Of a DNA stretch of 64,000 nucleotides, positions 1 through 8,243 are shown piece by piece. The notes under the pieces are model-generated. The model made no database searches, was not told where the DNA came from, and saw only the letters and a list, made by a program, of their open reading frames with translations. The position numbers and the translations under genes are program-made. The stretch comes from an uncultured Clostridia bacterium (GTDB lineage: Bacteria; Bacillota; Clostridia; TANB77; CAG-508), in contig CAJFII010000001.1 of NCBI GenBank assembly GCA_904381285.1, positions 1 through 64,000 of the forward strand, read 5' to 3'. The first letter of the stretch is position 1; every line of letters begins with the position of its first letter.

Positions 1-61
1 ATTTGCACTAATCCACAGTGTCTATGTAGATATTATACAATGGATTTAAGAATAAAAAAAT

Positions 62-88
62 GTATAATGGACTACATGTTCATTATAC
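62..88. repeat. short inverted repeat
   Basis: GTATAATG at 62-69 and CATTATAC at 81-88 form a perfect 8-bp inverted repeat with an 11-bp loop, upstream of the possible small peptide. It could be an operator or a hairpin; nothing else supports a role. Confidence 0.3.
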
Positions 89-110
89 GAGTAATTTGTA
101 GGGAGAGTCG

Positions 111-287
111 ATTATAAAAAGAAAATATTTGATAATATTATTAGTTTTGATATTACTAAGTGTTATTATATTCTTAGGTTATAATATTTATAATTACATT
201 AACTATGTACCTAGTGCAGAAGAAATTAATATCATATCAAATGAAATAGTACAAGACGCTTCGCAAACATTGAATCTTATTTTATAG
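111..287 (+). CDS. possible small membrane peptide
   Basis: An open frame of 58 codons follows a GGGAG ribosome-binding site at 101-105, but the only well-placed start is the non-standard ATT at 111; TTG at 129 is the alternative. The peptide would be a basic N-terminus, one hydrophobic helix and a short polar tail. It lies in the accessory left end of the window and may be the remnant of a larger exported protein. I do not recognise a family. Confidence 0.3.
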   Translation: MIKRKYLIILLVLILLSVIIFLGYNIYNYINYVPSAEEINIISNEIVQDASQTLNLIL

Positions 288-372
288 TATCTAGTATTAA
301 ATTAAAAGAGAGTAGTTAAATGAAGCAAAAATCAAACGTCAAATGAAAAACAGAAAGAGAATAATATGAACC

Positions 373-401
373 TTGAATATATTGATAGTATATGTTATAA
401 T
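373..401 (+). promoter_or_regulatory. sigma-A type promoter
   Basis: TTGAAT at 373-378 and TATAAT at 396-401 are separated by 17 bp and lie about 35 bp before the start codon of the gene at 437. Confidence 0.6.
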
Positions 402-436
402 AAATATGTTTATCAACTCAAAGGAGGATAATTAGA

Positions 437-883
437 ATGGAAAAGTCAATTGTGGAGAAAATGATGGCACGGATTTTAAGTCATCCATATCAAGCGATGA
501 ATGGATTGGTTCGTTTGATTTGTGTGAAAAAACAGGAAGAAAAATATACAATTAAAAATTTAGAAGATTGTTTCCCATTTTTTAGGGAGGAAGATTTAGA
601 AGTTAAACATCTTAATGAGATTTTAGATGAATTAGAAAAACAAATAATAAAAAAGATTAATTTATTAGCACAAAATGAAGCTAATAACAGTCTTCATGAA
701 ATTACAGCTTTGGTGATTGCTTTAGATACTATAATAGATGATGACCATGAACCTGATGGACTTATTAAAAATGCTCGCGTAAAACTGTGCTATGATTTGG
801 GTATGCTAATATTAGACTGTGAGTTTATAGAAACGACAGAGTATTGGCTTAATGAAAATTTTAAAAAGTTAAATTTTAATTGA
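437..883 (+). CDS. hypothetical protein, orphan accessory gene
   Basis: A 148-residue, mostly helical, soluble protein with no motif I recognise. The start is supported by AAGGAGG at 421-427 and an upstream promoter; a strong terminator follows. It is a self-contained single-gene unit beside mobile-element debris. Codon 12 (470-472) is CGG read as arginine, unlike the core genes of this window. A +1 shift there would meet TAA within three codons, so the gene may be a recent import that this host translates poorly. Function is unknown. Confidence 0.75.
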   Translation: MEKSIVEKMMARILSHPYQAMNGLVRLICVKKQEEKYTIKNLEDCFPFFREEDLEVKHLNEILDELEKQIIKKINLLAQNEANNSLHEITALVIALDTIIDDDHEPDGLIKNARVKLCYDLGMLILDCEFIETTEYWLNENFKKLNFN

Positions 884-891
884 TTTTTTCA

Positions 892-950
892 AAAGACATA
901 ATTTGAGGCTTAAAAATTTTTTGCCTTAAATTATGTCTTTAACTATTTTA
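892..950 (+). terminator. rho-independent terminator
   Basis: 18-bp arms at 892-909 and 923-940 pair with one G-U, around an A/T loop, followed by a T-rich tail. It ends the single-gene unit at 437-883. Confidence 0.85.
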
Positions 951-1318
951 TAAAATTACAATTTGTAAAATAATCCAATAAATATTTATCATTTTTTAAC
1001 AATATATAACATTATGTATTACTATCTTATTTGCTCGGAATATGCTCGATAATATTTTCATAAATGCTTAAAAATAGCACATTACAAAAAAATGACTACC
1101 ACCATCTGCACCAATGACGTTTCTGTTCGAACTAATAGAACAGAGTTGATACAAAATCAATCAGAAAATAAAATCTGGTTGATTTTTTTGTTGTGTAAAA
1201 ATCAAATTAATCTTATTGCCTCGCAGAGCCCCTGAGTTATGATGGTACGTCATAACTCATAGGGGGTTAGGACTTATGACAGAGTCAAAGTCCTGTGCTT
1301 TGAAGAAAGTTCAAGGAC
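941..1318. other. gene-poor stretch with element-end structures
   Basis: I see no gene here. It holds an imperfect hairpin around GTTCGAAC at 1127-1134, a terminator-like stem (arms 1153-1165 and 1174-1186, followed by a T-run), and two palindromes at 1229-1294 listed separately. The arrangement looks like the edge of a mobilisable or integrative element. Confidence 0.5.
1229..1294. repeat. paired palindromes, oriT-like
   Basis: CCCCTGAGTTATGA (1229-1242) pairs with 1250-1265 with a 2-nt bulge, and AGGACTT (1269-1275) pairs with AAGTCCT (1288-1294). Two adjacent hairpins directly before a broken mobilisation-like gene are what a conjugative transfer origin often looks like. No nick-site consensus was recognised, so this is inference. 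Confidence 0.35.
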
Positions 1319-1838
1319 GTGGTTTCATTGGAACAGGAATTAGCATATTCTTTTCACTTAGGGAATGATAAAAACAAAAGCAAATTAGCAAAGAAAGTTT
1401 CCAAAGGAAATGTATCAGGTACTACTTCTCTTTCTAATAATGCAATTCAAAATGCTAACGATTTATCAAGAGTAAATAAGCATAATTTAAGAGATTATGA
1501 TAATGAAAAAGAGTTATTTAGAGTTATTTATGGTACAGATAATATTGTAAATGATGTGCAACAACTATATTTAAGAGAATTGGAAGAATCTAAATTAGAA
1601 TATAATAACAAACAAACTCGTGAAGATAGAAAAATTGAAGATTATTTCAGATTTCCATAAGCGAATATGCTATGATAAAGATGAAAACTATAAAATAGTG
1701 AGTGATGATTTATATAAAAATGGCATATTTGATAACAACGACAATGAAATCGCCAATAATATTTTAAGAAAAGTAACTATACCAGATGAAAACAAGCAAA
1801 CCAAGAATAAAAAGAAAAATAATGATACCAGATTTTAA
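1319..1838 (+). pseudogene. remnant of a mobilisation/recombination-type protein
   Basis: Two overlapping frames (1319-1660 and 1620-1838) appear to be decayed pieces of one gene. The first, with a GTG start, carries a stretch around residues 50-110 (NKHNLRDYD, then LYLRELEESKLEYN, KQTREDRKIEDYF) resembling N-terminal regions of plasmid mobilisation or recombination proteins. The second is lysine/asparagine-rich and could be the C-terminal end after an internal deletion. A complete homologue would be several hundred residues. The position between oriT-like palindromes and tnpV fits an element remnant. The family assignment is tentative. Confidence 0.4.
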
Positions 1839-1854
1839 AAGGAGGAAAAAAGCT

Positions 1855-2244
1855 ATGAATAATGAATTACCAAAAACAAAAATTGATGAAAAAACAGACA
1901 TTGAATATCATTTAGAAGGAAACTATTATATACCAAACCTAGCAATGCCTAAACAAGAAAAAATCATTTTAAATAAATATGGAAGAATGAGATTAAAATA
2001 TTTGAAAGAGCATAAAAAAATTGAATATACTATAATGCTTATAAACGGAACGTTAAATACACATCTCAAAGAAATACAAGAAACAGCAGATAATAGAGTG
2101 CAACAGATTATTAGTGAATTAAAAGCTAAAAGTGATTTGACAGAAGATATTAAAAATACAGATATGCTTTATTGGGTAGGAACTATGAACTCTATTAAAG
2201 CTCAAGCAGAAGAAATTGTTTTTAGTGAATTGATATATGTGTAA
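1855..2244 (+). CDS. tnpV: TnpV family transposon-encoded protein
   Basis: A 129-residue protein closely matching the TnpV pattern of Tn4451-like and integrative elements: an N-terminal YHLEGNYYIPNLAMP segment, then GRMRLKYLKEHKKIEYT, and a C-terminal WVGTMNSIKAQAEEIV segment. AAAAGGAGG at 1839-1847 sets the start at 1855 rather than the upstream in-frame ATG at 1786. It follows the broken mobilisation-like gene, supporting a degraded mobile element. The biochemical role of TnpV is not established. Confidence 0.85.
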   Translation: MNNELPKTKIDEKTDIEYHLEGNYYIPNLAMPKQEKIILNKYGRMRLKYLKEHKKIEYTIMLINGTLNTHLKEIQETADNRVQQIISELKAKSDLTEDIKNTDMLYWVGTMNSIKAQAEEIVFSELIYV

Positions 2245-2376
2245 AAATTTTTGAGCAAAAGGTTGAAAATATCAATAAAAAATGATAAAATACTTATGTT
2301 AATTTCTTTTTAATCCTGTTTTACAGGTTAAATATACACAAACATAGTAAAAAAATTTTTTTTAGGAGGTATTGGC

Positions 2377-3174
2377 ATGAAGAAACGGAAACTAAAACAA
2401 TTCTTTAAAGAAAATTGGGGATGGTTTGCTTTTGTAATTTGGCTGCTTTTAGTATCTGTAACCATATCAACTGTTATGGCGACTATTTCGGATACGATGG
2501 ATATTTCTATATGGATAAATCTAAGTCTTGTTGCAATTTGTGTACTATACACAATAGCAGGATTTGGACTAATATCCAAAGCGGCTGACAAAGATGAAAA
2601 ACAGAGAGCAGAGGACAAGAATAAGAGGCTTCAAGAACTAAAAGCACAAGATAAGTATTATATTGACTTAGTAGATAGACATGTTAAGGAGACATTAAGC
2701 AAATTCAGAGATACATCGCTAAATGTTGATATTGATAAAAGTCTTCAGTATCTAATTTCCTTTTCAAACAAAGTTAATTGGATATGTAACGCTAGGATTA
2801 TTGGAAAACCAGACAGTTTCATTATAGCAAGTTGCTTGATGTATAGCCTCATAAGTCATCCTGTAATTATAGTAAATAAGTCAGATGATAGCGAATATTT
2901 ACAATCTATTAGATTTAGTATCAATATGGATGTGGCAATGAGTTGCGTATTCGAAATTATTTCTGAACCCAGCACTTATTTTGAAGACAATGGCATCTGG
3001 GTAGAAGAAAAACATCCTAAAGTAAATATTAGTGTTCCGAATGGAATTATAAAGAACAGTGAGCTATATCAAAGGATTCTCAACTCTATCTATCGGGATG
3101 AACTATCAGATAACAGAACTTCAATTATGCAATTTTCAAATTTACTACACCTAATTTATTTAAATTGCCAATAA
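2377..3174 (+). CDS. two-helix membrane protein, accessory
   Basis: 265 residues: a basic N-terminus, two membrane helices at about 15-36 and 47-68, a charged helical linker (about 70-90) and a soluble C-terminal domain of about 175 residues with no recognised motif. TTTAGGAGG before the ATG supports the start and a terminator follows. Codons 4 (2386-2388) and 240 (3094-3096) are CGG read as arginine; a +1 shift at codon 4 would reach TAA two codons later. This marks it as codon-atypical for the chromosome. Function is unknown. Confidence 0.7.
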   Translation: MKKRKLKQFFKENWGWFAFVIWLLLVSVTISTVMATISDTMDISIWINLSLVAICVLYTIAGFGLISKAADKDEKQRAEDKNKRLQELKAQDKYYIDLVDRHVKETLSKFRDTSLNVDIDKSLQYLISFSNKVNWICNARIIGKPDSFIIASCLMYSLISHPVIIVNKSDDSEYLQSIRFSINMDVAMSCVFEIISEPSTYFEDNGIWVEEKHPKVNISVPNGIIKNSELYQRILNSIYRDELSDNRTSIMQFSNLLHLIYLNCQ

Positions 3175-3180
3175 AAAAGA

Positions 3181-3222
3181 AAATACTAGGTATTCTACAC
3201 AAGAGTATCTAGTATTTTCGAT
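3181..3222 (+). terminator. rho-independent terminator
   Basis: Arms 3181-3195 and 3203-3217 pair over 15 bp with two G-U pairs directly after the membrane-protein gene; the tail is only weakly T-rich. Confidence 0.65.
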
Positions 3223-3723
3223 TATAAAATTAAATATTACTTGCAAAATTATGAAAATTGTGTTAAAGTAAAGACAATAAATTGATTGATATTTGTATCA
3301 ATCGTTAAAGGTGTGAAAAAAGTTGTAGATATCTATGTTGTTCGCACCAAAAAGTTGAAATTCTAACCAATTTCAGCTTTTTTTTTATTCAAAAGTATGT
3401 GACATAACTATATTTCAAAGGATTTCCTTATTTAACCTATTTTCAAAATTATTCACTATTTTTCATTTTGCACGGGAAATATCGTTGTAACAGTATTGAA
3501 ATCAAGTATCCAAAGCTTTTTTATTGCCAAAAGTAGAAAATTTATATTAGAAAGAATACACAATTGTTTAGTTACTAGTATAAGAAGAATAATATTAGAA
3601 ATATTAAAAACTGTAATAAAAGTGTAATAGAAAATTGAACAGGAGTAGTTATATTGATAATTACTCTTTACTATGGTACTATAATCATAGTAAAAAATAG
3701 TAATTTTTGAAGGAGATTTCTAT
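3223..3723. other. gene-poor stretch with a second terminator stem
   Basis: No gene seen. A terminator-like hairpin has arms AAAAGTTGAAATT (3350-3362) and AATTTCAGCTTTT (3369-3381) with a long T-run. Immediately upstream is TTGTTCGCACC (3338-3348), reminiscent of the GTTCGAAC before the terminator near 1153. The two could be the ends of one inserted element covering about 1.1-3.4 kb. Confidence 0.4.
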
Positions 3724-4392
3724 ATGAGAATTTTAGAAAATGAATTAAAAAATAAAACAATAAATTATGCTGAATTACTAAAGTATGGCTTTATACAGAA
3801 AAATGGAATATATTTATATAAAACTAAAATATATGATGAACAATTTGAAATAAATGTTACAGTGAAAGATAATCAAATAACTTCAAAGTTATTTGATTTA
3901 ATAAATGAAGATGAATATATTTTAGTTGATATTCAAGATAGTACAGGAAAATTTGTTGGAAAAGTTAGAGAAGAATACGAAAATGAATTGAAAAATATTG
4001 TAGAAAAATGCACTACTCCAAATATATTTAAAAGTGAACAGGCAAAAGAAGTAATTAAATATGTAAAAGATAAATATAATGATGATTTGGAATTTTTATG
4101 GAAGAGGTTTCCTGAAAATGCGGTTTGGAGAAATAAAACTAATAATAAGTGGTATGCTGCATTACTTATAATTCCTGAAAGAAAATTAGAACTTGAATCA
4201 GATAAAATTGTTGATATTATTGACTTAAGATATTCTAAAGATATAATAAAAGAAATTATTGACAATAAAAAAATTTTCGCAGGTTATCACATGAACAAAA
4301 ATAGTTGGATTACAATAAAACTTGATAATAGTGTAAAAACAGAAACAATATTTGAATTAATAGATAATAGTTACAAATTATCACTAGATTAG
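3724..4392 (+). CDS. MmcQ/YjbR family protein with extra N-terminal domain
   Basis: 222 residues. Residues about 110-222 match the MmcQ/YjbR (CyaY-like, DNA-binding-fold) family: a KYNDDLEFLWKRFPENAVWR start, NNKWYAALLIIP strand, AGYHMNKNSWITI and a C-terminal IDNSYKLSL. Residues 1-105 form an extra alpha/beta domain often found in clostridial members. AAGGAG precedes the ATG. The molecular function of the family is unclear. Its single-gene setting gives no pathway hint. Confidence 0.7.
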   Translation: MRILENELKNKTINYAELLKYGFIQKNGIYLYKTKIYDEQFEINVTVKDNQITSKLFDLINEDEYILVDIQDSTGKFVGKVREEYENELKNIVEKCTTPNIFKSEQAKEVIKYVKDKYNDDLEFLWKRFPENAVWRNKTNNKWYAALLIIPERKLELESDKIVDIIDLRYSKDIIKEIIDNKKIFAGYHMNKNSWITIKLDNSVKTETIFELIDNSYKLSLD

Positions 4393-4463
4393 CTTTATTT
4401 ATTTGTTTTTCTATTATATTTATTGAAGAAAATTATCGTATTATAAAAGTAAAGTAATACTAT

Positions 4464-4700
4464 TTATAATTCTTCTTTTATCTTTTTTGTATCAATTCCA
4501 AGAATTTTACATATAGCCATTAATTCAAAATCTTTTACAATTCGTTGCTCCTTTTCTATCAAATAAAGATCACCAAGATATAAAGTTACACCCATTAATT
4601 CTAATTTATTAGATAATTTTTCAAGAGACAAGTTCTGTTCAATTCTGCTATTGCAGATAACTTTTCCAGAAATATTACTTCTATTTTTATATTTATTCAT
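4464..4700 (-). CDS. small XRE-type helix-turn-helix protein
   Basis: 78 residues with a Cro/CI-like fold: a basic N-terminus, ICNSRIEQNLSLEKLSNKLELMG as helices 1-2, a recognition-helix region ending in YLIEKEQRIVKDFEL, and a final helix MAICKILGIDTKKI. AAAGGTGG precedes the second ATG, so the start is 4700, not the upstream ATG at 4718. It is probably a local transcriptional repressor; its target is not evident. Confidence 0.65.
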   Translation of the reverse strand: MNKYKNRSNISGKVICNSRIEQNLSLEKLSNKLELMGVTLYLGDLYLIEKEQRIVKDFELMAICKILGIDTKKIKEEL

Positions 4701-4764
4701 GTAAAATCCACCTTTCACAATTTTTTTATACTTTATTGATAATATAATAGAATTATTAAATGCT

Positions 4765-4800
4765 AAAAGGAAGGAAAGATTTTAAACTTTCCTCCCTTTT
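4765..4800 (-). terminator. terminator stem
   Basis: 14-bp arms AAAAGGAAGGAAAG (4765-4778) and CTTTCCTCCCTTTT (4787-4800). It lies just after the minus-strand gene at 4843-5082. Confidence 0.7.
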
Positions 4801-4842
4801 AGTGTAACGATTCGCTTAATTGTGCGAAATCAGGTAGGTCAA

Positions 4843-5082
4843 TTATACGAAAACGAATCCGCTTTCATTAAAAAGCTTACCTGCCGGAATAGAGTCGCAT
4901 TCACCATTTTCAAAGCGGATGAAATATAATGGATAGTTTTCTTCAGGTTCAATACCCCAGCCAATAATTTCGGCAGTATCTCCACTTCGAAAAGCAAGGC
5001 CATGTTCAGCCTTTACTTTTTTACCGATGTTTGCCATTATTCCGTGCGATTCAGCCTTTCTTTGCCTTTCCAATGTTGTCAT
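4843..5082 (-). CDS. small hypothetical protein, SH3-like beta fold
   Basis: 79 residues. The N-terminal helix (TTLERQRKAESHG) is followed by a strand-rich part with GDTAEIIGWG and YFIRFENGECDSIPAGKLF, resembling small SH3-like or KOW-like folds. AAGGAGG sets the start at 5082, not 5109. Base composition is richer in G+C than nearby core genes, suggesting transfer. It is divergent from the gene at 5266 with nearly touching promoters. I cannot name a function. Confidence 0.6.
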   Translation of the reverse strand: MTTLERQRKAESHGIMANIGKKVKAEHGLAFRSGDTAEIIGWGIEPEENYPLYFIRFENGECDSIPAGKLFNESGFVFV

Positions 5083-5122
5083 AATAACCTCCTTAAATTT
5101 TGTGTACAACTGTTACAATGAT

Positions 5123-5151
5123 ATTATAGTATATTTTACATAAATAGTCAA
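5123..5151 (-). promoter_or_regulatory. minus-strand sigma-A promoter
   Basis: On the minus strand, TTGACT (5151-5146) and TATAAT (5128-5123) have a 17-bp spacer and point at the gene ending at 4843. Confidence 0.75.
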
Positions 5152-5157
5152 ACACAC

Positions 5158-5186
5158 TTGCAATATTATGTAAAACGTGATATAAT
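5158..5186 (+). promoter_or_regulatory. plus-strand sigma-A promoter
   Basis: TTGCAA (5158-5163) and TATAAT (5181-5186) have a 17-bp spacer. The two divergent -35 boxes are only 6 bp apart, so the small genes on either side are likely to be co-regulated. This also argues against translation starting at the TTG at 5158. Confidence 0.65.
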
Positions 5187-5265
5187 ATCTTACGATGCCA
5201 TGAGGCAAATAAAAATAAATGGGCCATTCAAAAGGTCAAGTCCCATAGGGGCGGAAAGGTTTTTA

Positions 5266-5628
5266 ATGAACACACGGAAATTGGTCTACATCACAGGAAG
5301 CGAAGCACACAATTTAGCAGGGATACTTGAAAATGTACCATACTATATAGAAGGTACAGAAGGTCCGGCAATTGATGACTCCCAAAAGTACATGGCTAAG
5401 TTTATCGTTCATGTGTCAAATATGACTGCATACGATGGCTGGAAACTTCACAGGGAAGTTTCCATGTATGGCGGAAACAGAATAATTGTTGTGAATACAG
5501 ATGTGATTGAAGACGAAGCGGAAGACAAGTACTTTTTGAAGGAAGAGCTTGCTGCGGCAGGAGTACTGTGTTATGATACAATAGGCGATGCTGCGGAATT
5601 CCTTAATGTAGTATTTGACGAAGAGTAA
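5266..5628 (+). CDS. hypothetical protein, accessory islet
   Basis: 120 residues, alternating strands and helices (RKLVYITGS, YMAKFIVHVSNMTAYDG, IIVVNTDV, and a C-terminal acidic helix). GGAAAGG at 5253-5259 and the promoter position make ATG 5266 the best start; a longer frame would begin inside the promoter. G+C is higher than in neighbours. Codon 4 (5275-5277) is CGG read as arginine; a +1 shift there would run 13 codons to TAG. Function is unknown. Confidence 0.6.
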   Translation: MNTRKLVYITGSEAHNLAGILENVPYYIEGTEGPAIDDSQKYMAKFIVHVSNMTAYDGWKLHREVSMYGGNRIIVVNTDVIEDEAEDKYFLKEELAAAGVLCYDTIGDAAEFLNVVFDEE

Positions 5629-5665
5629 CCGGCCCTTTATCATAGTATAATATGAGTAAGGGCTG

Positions 5666-5695
5666 CCCCTGGATGAGAAATCATTCGGGGGTTTT
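5666..5695 (+). terminator. rho-independent terminator
   Basis: Arms 5666-5676 and 5681-5691 with a GAAA tetraloop and a T-run. Confidence 0.75.
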
Positions 5696-5805
5696 CTATA
5701 TATAAGTTATAAAATATTATACATATATATTATTTTTCTATAATTTATGATAAAATATAGGCATTAATAAAGAAAAAATAATTTTTTAAAGTATAAGGAG
5801 AAATT

Positions 5806-6669
5806 ATGGATATAGCAAATAAATGGAAAGATTATGAAATATTAGATATGGCTTCGGGCGAAAAACTTGAAAGATGGAAAAATGTTATTCTAGTTAGACC
5901 AGATCCTCAAATAATATGGAGTAAAAAAAGTTATCCACAAAAGTGGAAAAATGCAAATGCAACATACAATAGAAGTAAAACAGGAGGAGGAAGTTGGCAA
6001 ATAAATAAAAAAATTCCAGAATCATGGAAAATACAGTATAAAAATTTGACATTTAATATAAAGCCAATGGGATTTAAACATACGGGACTATTTCCAGAAC
6101 AGGCTGTTAATTGGGACTGGATGATAAATAAAATAAAACAAGAAAAAAGAGAAATAAAAGTTTTAAATTTATTTGCATATACCGGAGGAGCGACAGTTGC
6201 TTGTTTATCAGCGGGAGCAAGTGTATGTCATGTAGATAGTTCTAAAGGAATGGTTGCATGGGCAAAAGAAAATGTAATAGCATCAGGATTAGAAAAAAGA
6301 CCTGTAAGATATATTATCGATGATGTTGTTAAATTTGTAAATAGAGAAATTAGACGTGGTAATAAATATGATGCAATTATAATGGATCCACCTTCTTATG
6401 GTAGAGGAACAAATGGAGAGGTATGGAAATTTGAAGAGAATATATATGATTTAGTAAAATTATGTACAAATATATTATCAGATGACCCATTGTTCTTTAT
6501 AATTAATTCATATACTACAGGAATATCTGCTAAAGTATTGGAAAATATTTTAAAACTAACAATAGACACTAAATTTAAAGGAAAATTTGAAGCAAATGAA
6601 ATAGGATTACCAATGAGTGGTAGTAATTTGGTATTACCATGTGGAATATATGGACGTTGGGAGAAGTAA
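5806..6669 (+). CDS. class I SAM-dependent rRNA methyltransferase, RlmI-like
   Basis: 287 residues. The SAM site is LNLFAYTGGATVACLSAG (about 123-140), followed by the acidic HVDSSKGMVAWAKEN strand-helix and the catalytic-side motif IIMDPPSYGRG (about 190-200), as in RlmI/RlmK-type rRNA methyltransferases. It lacks a long PUA domain. It probably methylates a base in 23S rRNA. The next gene, a pseudouridine synthase, begins 2 bp after its stop, forming an RNA-modification pair. AAGGAG precedes the ATG. The exact target base cannot be told from sequence. Confidence 0.8.
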   Translation: MDIANKWKDYEILDMASGEKLERWKNVILVRPDPQIIWSKKSYPQKWKNANATYNRSKTGGGSWQINKKIPESWKIQYKNLTFNIKPMGFKHTGLFPEQAVNWDWMINKIKQEKREIKVLNLFAYTGGATVACLSAGASVCHVDSSKGMVAWAKENVIASGLEKRPVRYIIDDVVKFVNREIRRGNKYDAIIMDPPSYGRGTNGEVWKFEENIYDLVKLCTNILSDDPLFFIINSYTTGISAKVLENILKLTIDTKFKGKFEANEIGLPMSGSNLVLPCGIYGRWEK

Positions 6670-6671
6670 TA

Positions 6672-7361
6672 ATGCAAGAATTAAAAGTTATATATGAAGA
6701 TAATCATATAATAGTAGTTGAAAAAAAGCCTAATATACCTTCACAAGGAGATAAAACAAATGATGTAGACATGCTTACAATTGTAAAACAATATATAAAA
6801 GAAAAATATAATAAACCAGGTGAAGTGTATTTAGGACTAGTACATAGGTTAGATAGACCAGTAGGCGGAGTCATGGTATTTGCAAAAACATCAAAAGCAG
6901 CAGCTAGACTTAGTGAAGAAGTAAGAAATAAAGTTTTTAAAAAGCAATATTTAGCAATTGTAGATGGAAAGCTTGAAGAAAAACTAGGAACATTTGAAGA
7001 TTATCTACTAAAAAATGAGAAAAATAATATGAGTAAAGTTGTAAAAGAAGGAACTAAAAATGCAAAATATGCAAAATTAGACTATGAAGTATTAACATAC
7101 AATGAGGAAATTAATTTATCTGTGTTGAAAATTAATTTGCATACAGGAAGGCATCATCAAATACGTGTACAGTTATCAAGTAGAAACCATAGTATTTATG
7201 GAGATCAAAAATATGGAACACGAGGAAGAGGAAAACAAATTGCTTTATGGGCATATAGTTTAACAATTGTTCATCCAACAACAAAAGAAGAGTTAACATT
7301 TAGGAGTATACCAGATAAAATCGGAAGCTGGAAAATACTAGAGAATGTAGAAATTAAATAA
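6672..7361 (+). CDS. RluA-family pseudouridine synthase
   Basis: 229 residues. The catalytic aspartate is in LVHRLDRPVGGVMVFAKT (about 55-72), and the conserved KINLHTGRHHQIRVQLS (about 155-171) and YGDQKYG follow, typical of RluA/RluC/RluD enzymes. There is no N-terminal S4 domain. GGGAG at 6660-6664 supports ATG 6672 rather than the frame-extended start. It converts uridine to pseudouridine in rRNA or tRNA; the target is uncertain. It is co-transcribed with the methyltransferase upstream. Confidence 0.85.
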   Translation: MQELKVIYEDNHIIVVEKKPNIPSQGDKTNDVDMLTIVKQYIKEKYNKPGEVYLGLVHRLDRPVGGVMVFAKTSKAAARLSEEVRNKVFKKQYLAIVDGKLEEKLGTFEDYLLKNEKNNMSKVVKEGTKNAKYAKLDYEVLTYNEEINLSVLKINLHTGRHHQIRVQLSSRNHSIYGDQKYGTRGRGKQIALWAYSLTIVHPTTKEELTFRSIPDKIGSWKILENVEIK

Positions 7362-7516
7362 ATTAGTAAAAATGAGATTTAATAAAAAATTATATCTTAT
7401 TTTTTATATATAGGAAAACTATAAAAATATATATGAAAAAATAAAAATAACTTTTTATATAGAAAATATCGTTTAATGTATAGATTGATAAAATAATGTC
7501 GAAAAAAATTATAAAA

Positions 7517-7549
7517 TTGCCTCAGAGATAAGAAATAAGAAAGAGGCAA
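7517..7549 (+). promoter_or_regulatory. hairpin covering the agrB ribosome-binding site
   Basis: TTGCCTC (7517-7523) is perfectly complementary to GAGGCAA (7543-7549), which contains the GAGG Shine-Dalgarno of agrB (ATG 7553). When folded, this 7-bp stem would hide the site, suggesting translational control of agrB. Confidence 0.5.
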
Positions 7550-7552
7550 ATT

Positions 7553-8176
7553 ATGGTAGATAAAATTTGTGATTATCTTACAAATAAAATACGAAAAGAA
7601 GACCAAGAAATAGATGATGAAAGAGCAGAAATAATTAATTATGGAATTCATTTAATAGTAGGTGAAATACCAAAGTTTTTCATAATAATGGGAATAGCCT
7701 ATTTATTGGGTGTATTTGATTTAACAATACTTTCTTATTTTTTAGTTTTACCATATAGAGGTGCATCTGGAGGATTTCACTTAAAAACACATATAGGATG
7801 TATAGTGGGTTCTGTAGTATTCTTTTCAGGTATAGCATTATTAGCAAAATATGTAATACTAGAAACTACAGTAAAATACATAGTTACATTTATTATTTGG
7901 CTATTTGGAATGATAATGGTTAAACTATATGCTCCAGCAGACACAGAAAATGTACCTATAATTAGTAAAAAAGAAAGAAAAAAGAAAAAGATTTTATCTT
8001 ACATATTATTAACAGCAAGTATAATAGCATCTTTGATTATAAAAGATACTGTTATGTCAAATATAATTGTTTATGGAATGTTATTCCAGAGCATATCAAT
8101 TACAAGGCTAGCATATAAACTAACAAAAAATAAATATGGGTATGAAGTGTATAATACTTCAGAAGGATTAGCTTAA
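7553..8176 (+). CDS. agrB: AgrB, autoinducer-peptide processing membrane protease
   Basis: 207 residues with about five hydrophobic helices. The AgrB active-site region is at about 69-80, YRGASGGFHLKTHIGC, carrying the catalytic histidine and cysteine. AgrB cleaves and cyclises the AgrD precursor into a thiolactone peptide. The precursor gene follows at 8244. GAGG gives the start, inside a hairpin. The two-component partners agrA and agrC are downstream on the opposite strand, facing this gene pair. Confidence 0.93.
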   Translation: MVDKICDYLTNKIRKEDQEIDDERAEIINYGIHLIVGEIPKFFIIMGIAYLLGVFDLTILSYFLVLPYRGASGGFHLKTHIGCIVGSVVFFSGIALLAKYVILETTVKYIVTFIIWLFGMIMVKLYAPADTENVPIISKKERKKKKILSYILLTASIIASLIIKDTVMSNIIVYGMLFQSISITRLAYKLTKNKYGYEVYNTSEGLA

Positions 8177-8243
8177 TACAAAATATCTGCCGGCGATACT
8201 TTGTGTTATAAATATTTCTTAACTAAAGAAGGGGGAAAGACCT

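Noticed and set aside
5158-5265. TTG at 5158 as the start of the plus-strand gene
   Set aside because: The TTG is the -35 box of a strong promoter, so it would not be transcribed; ATG 5266 has a ribosome-binding site.
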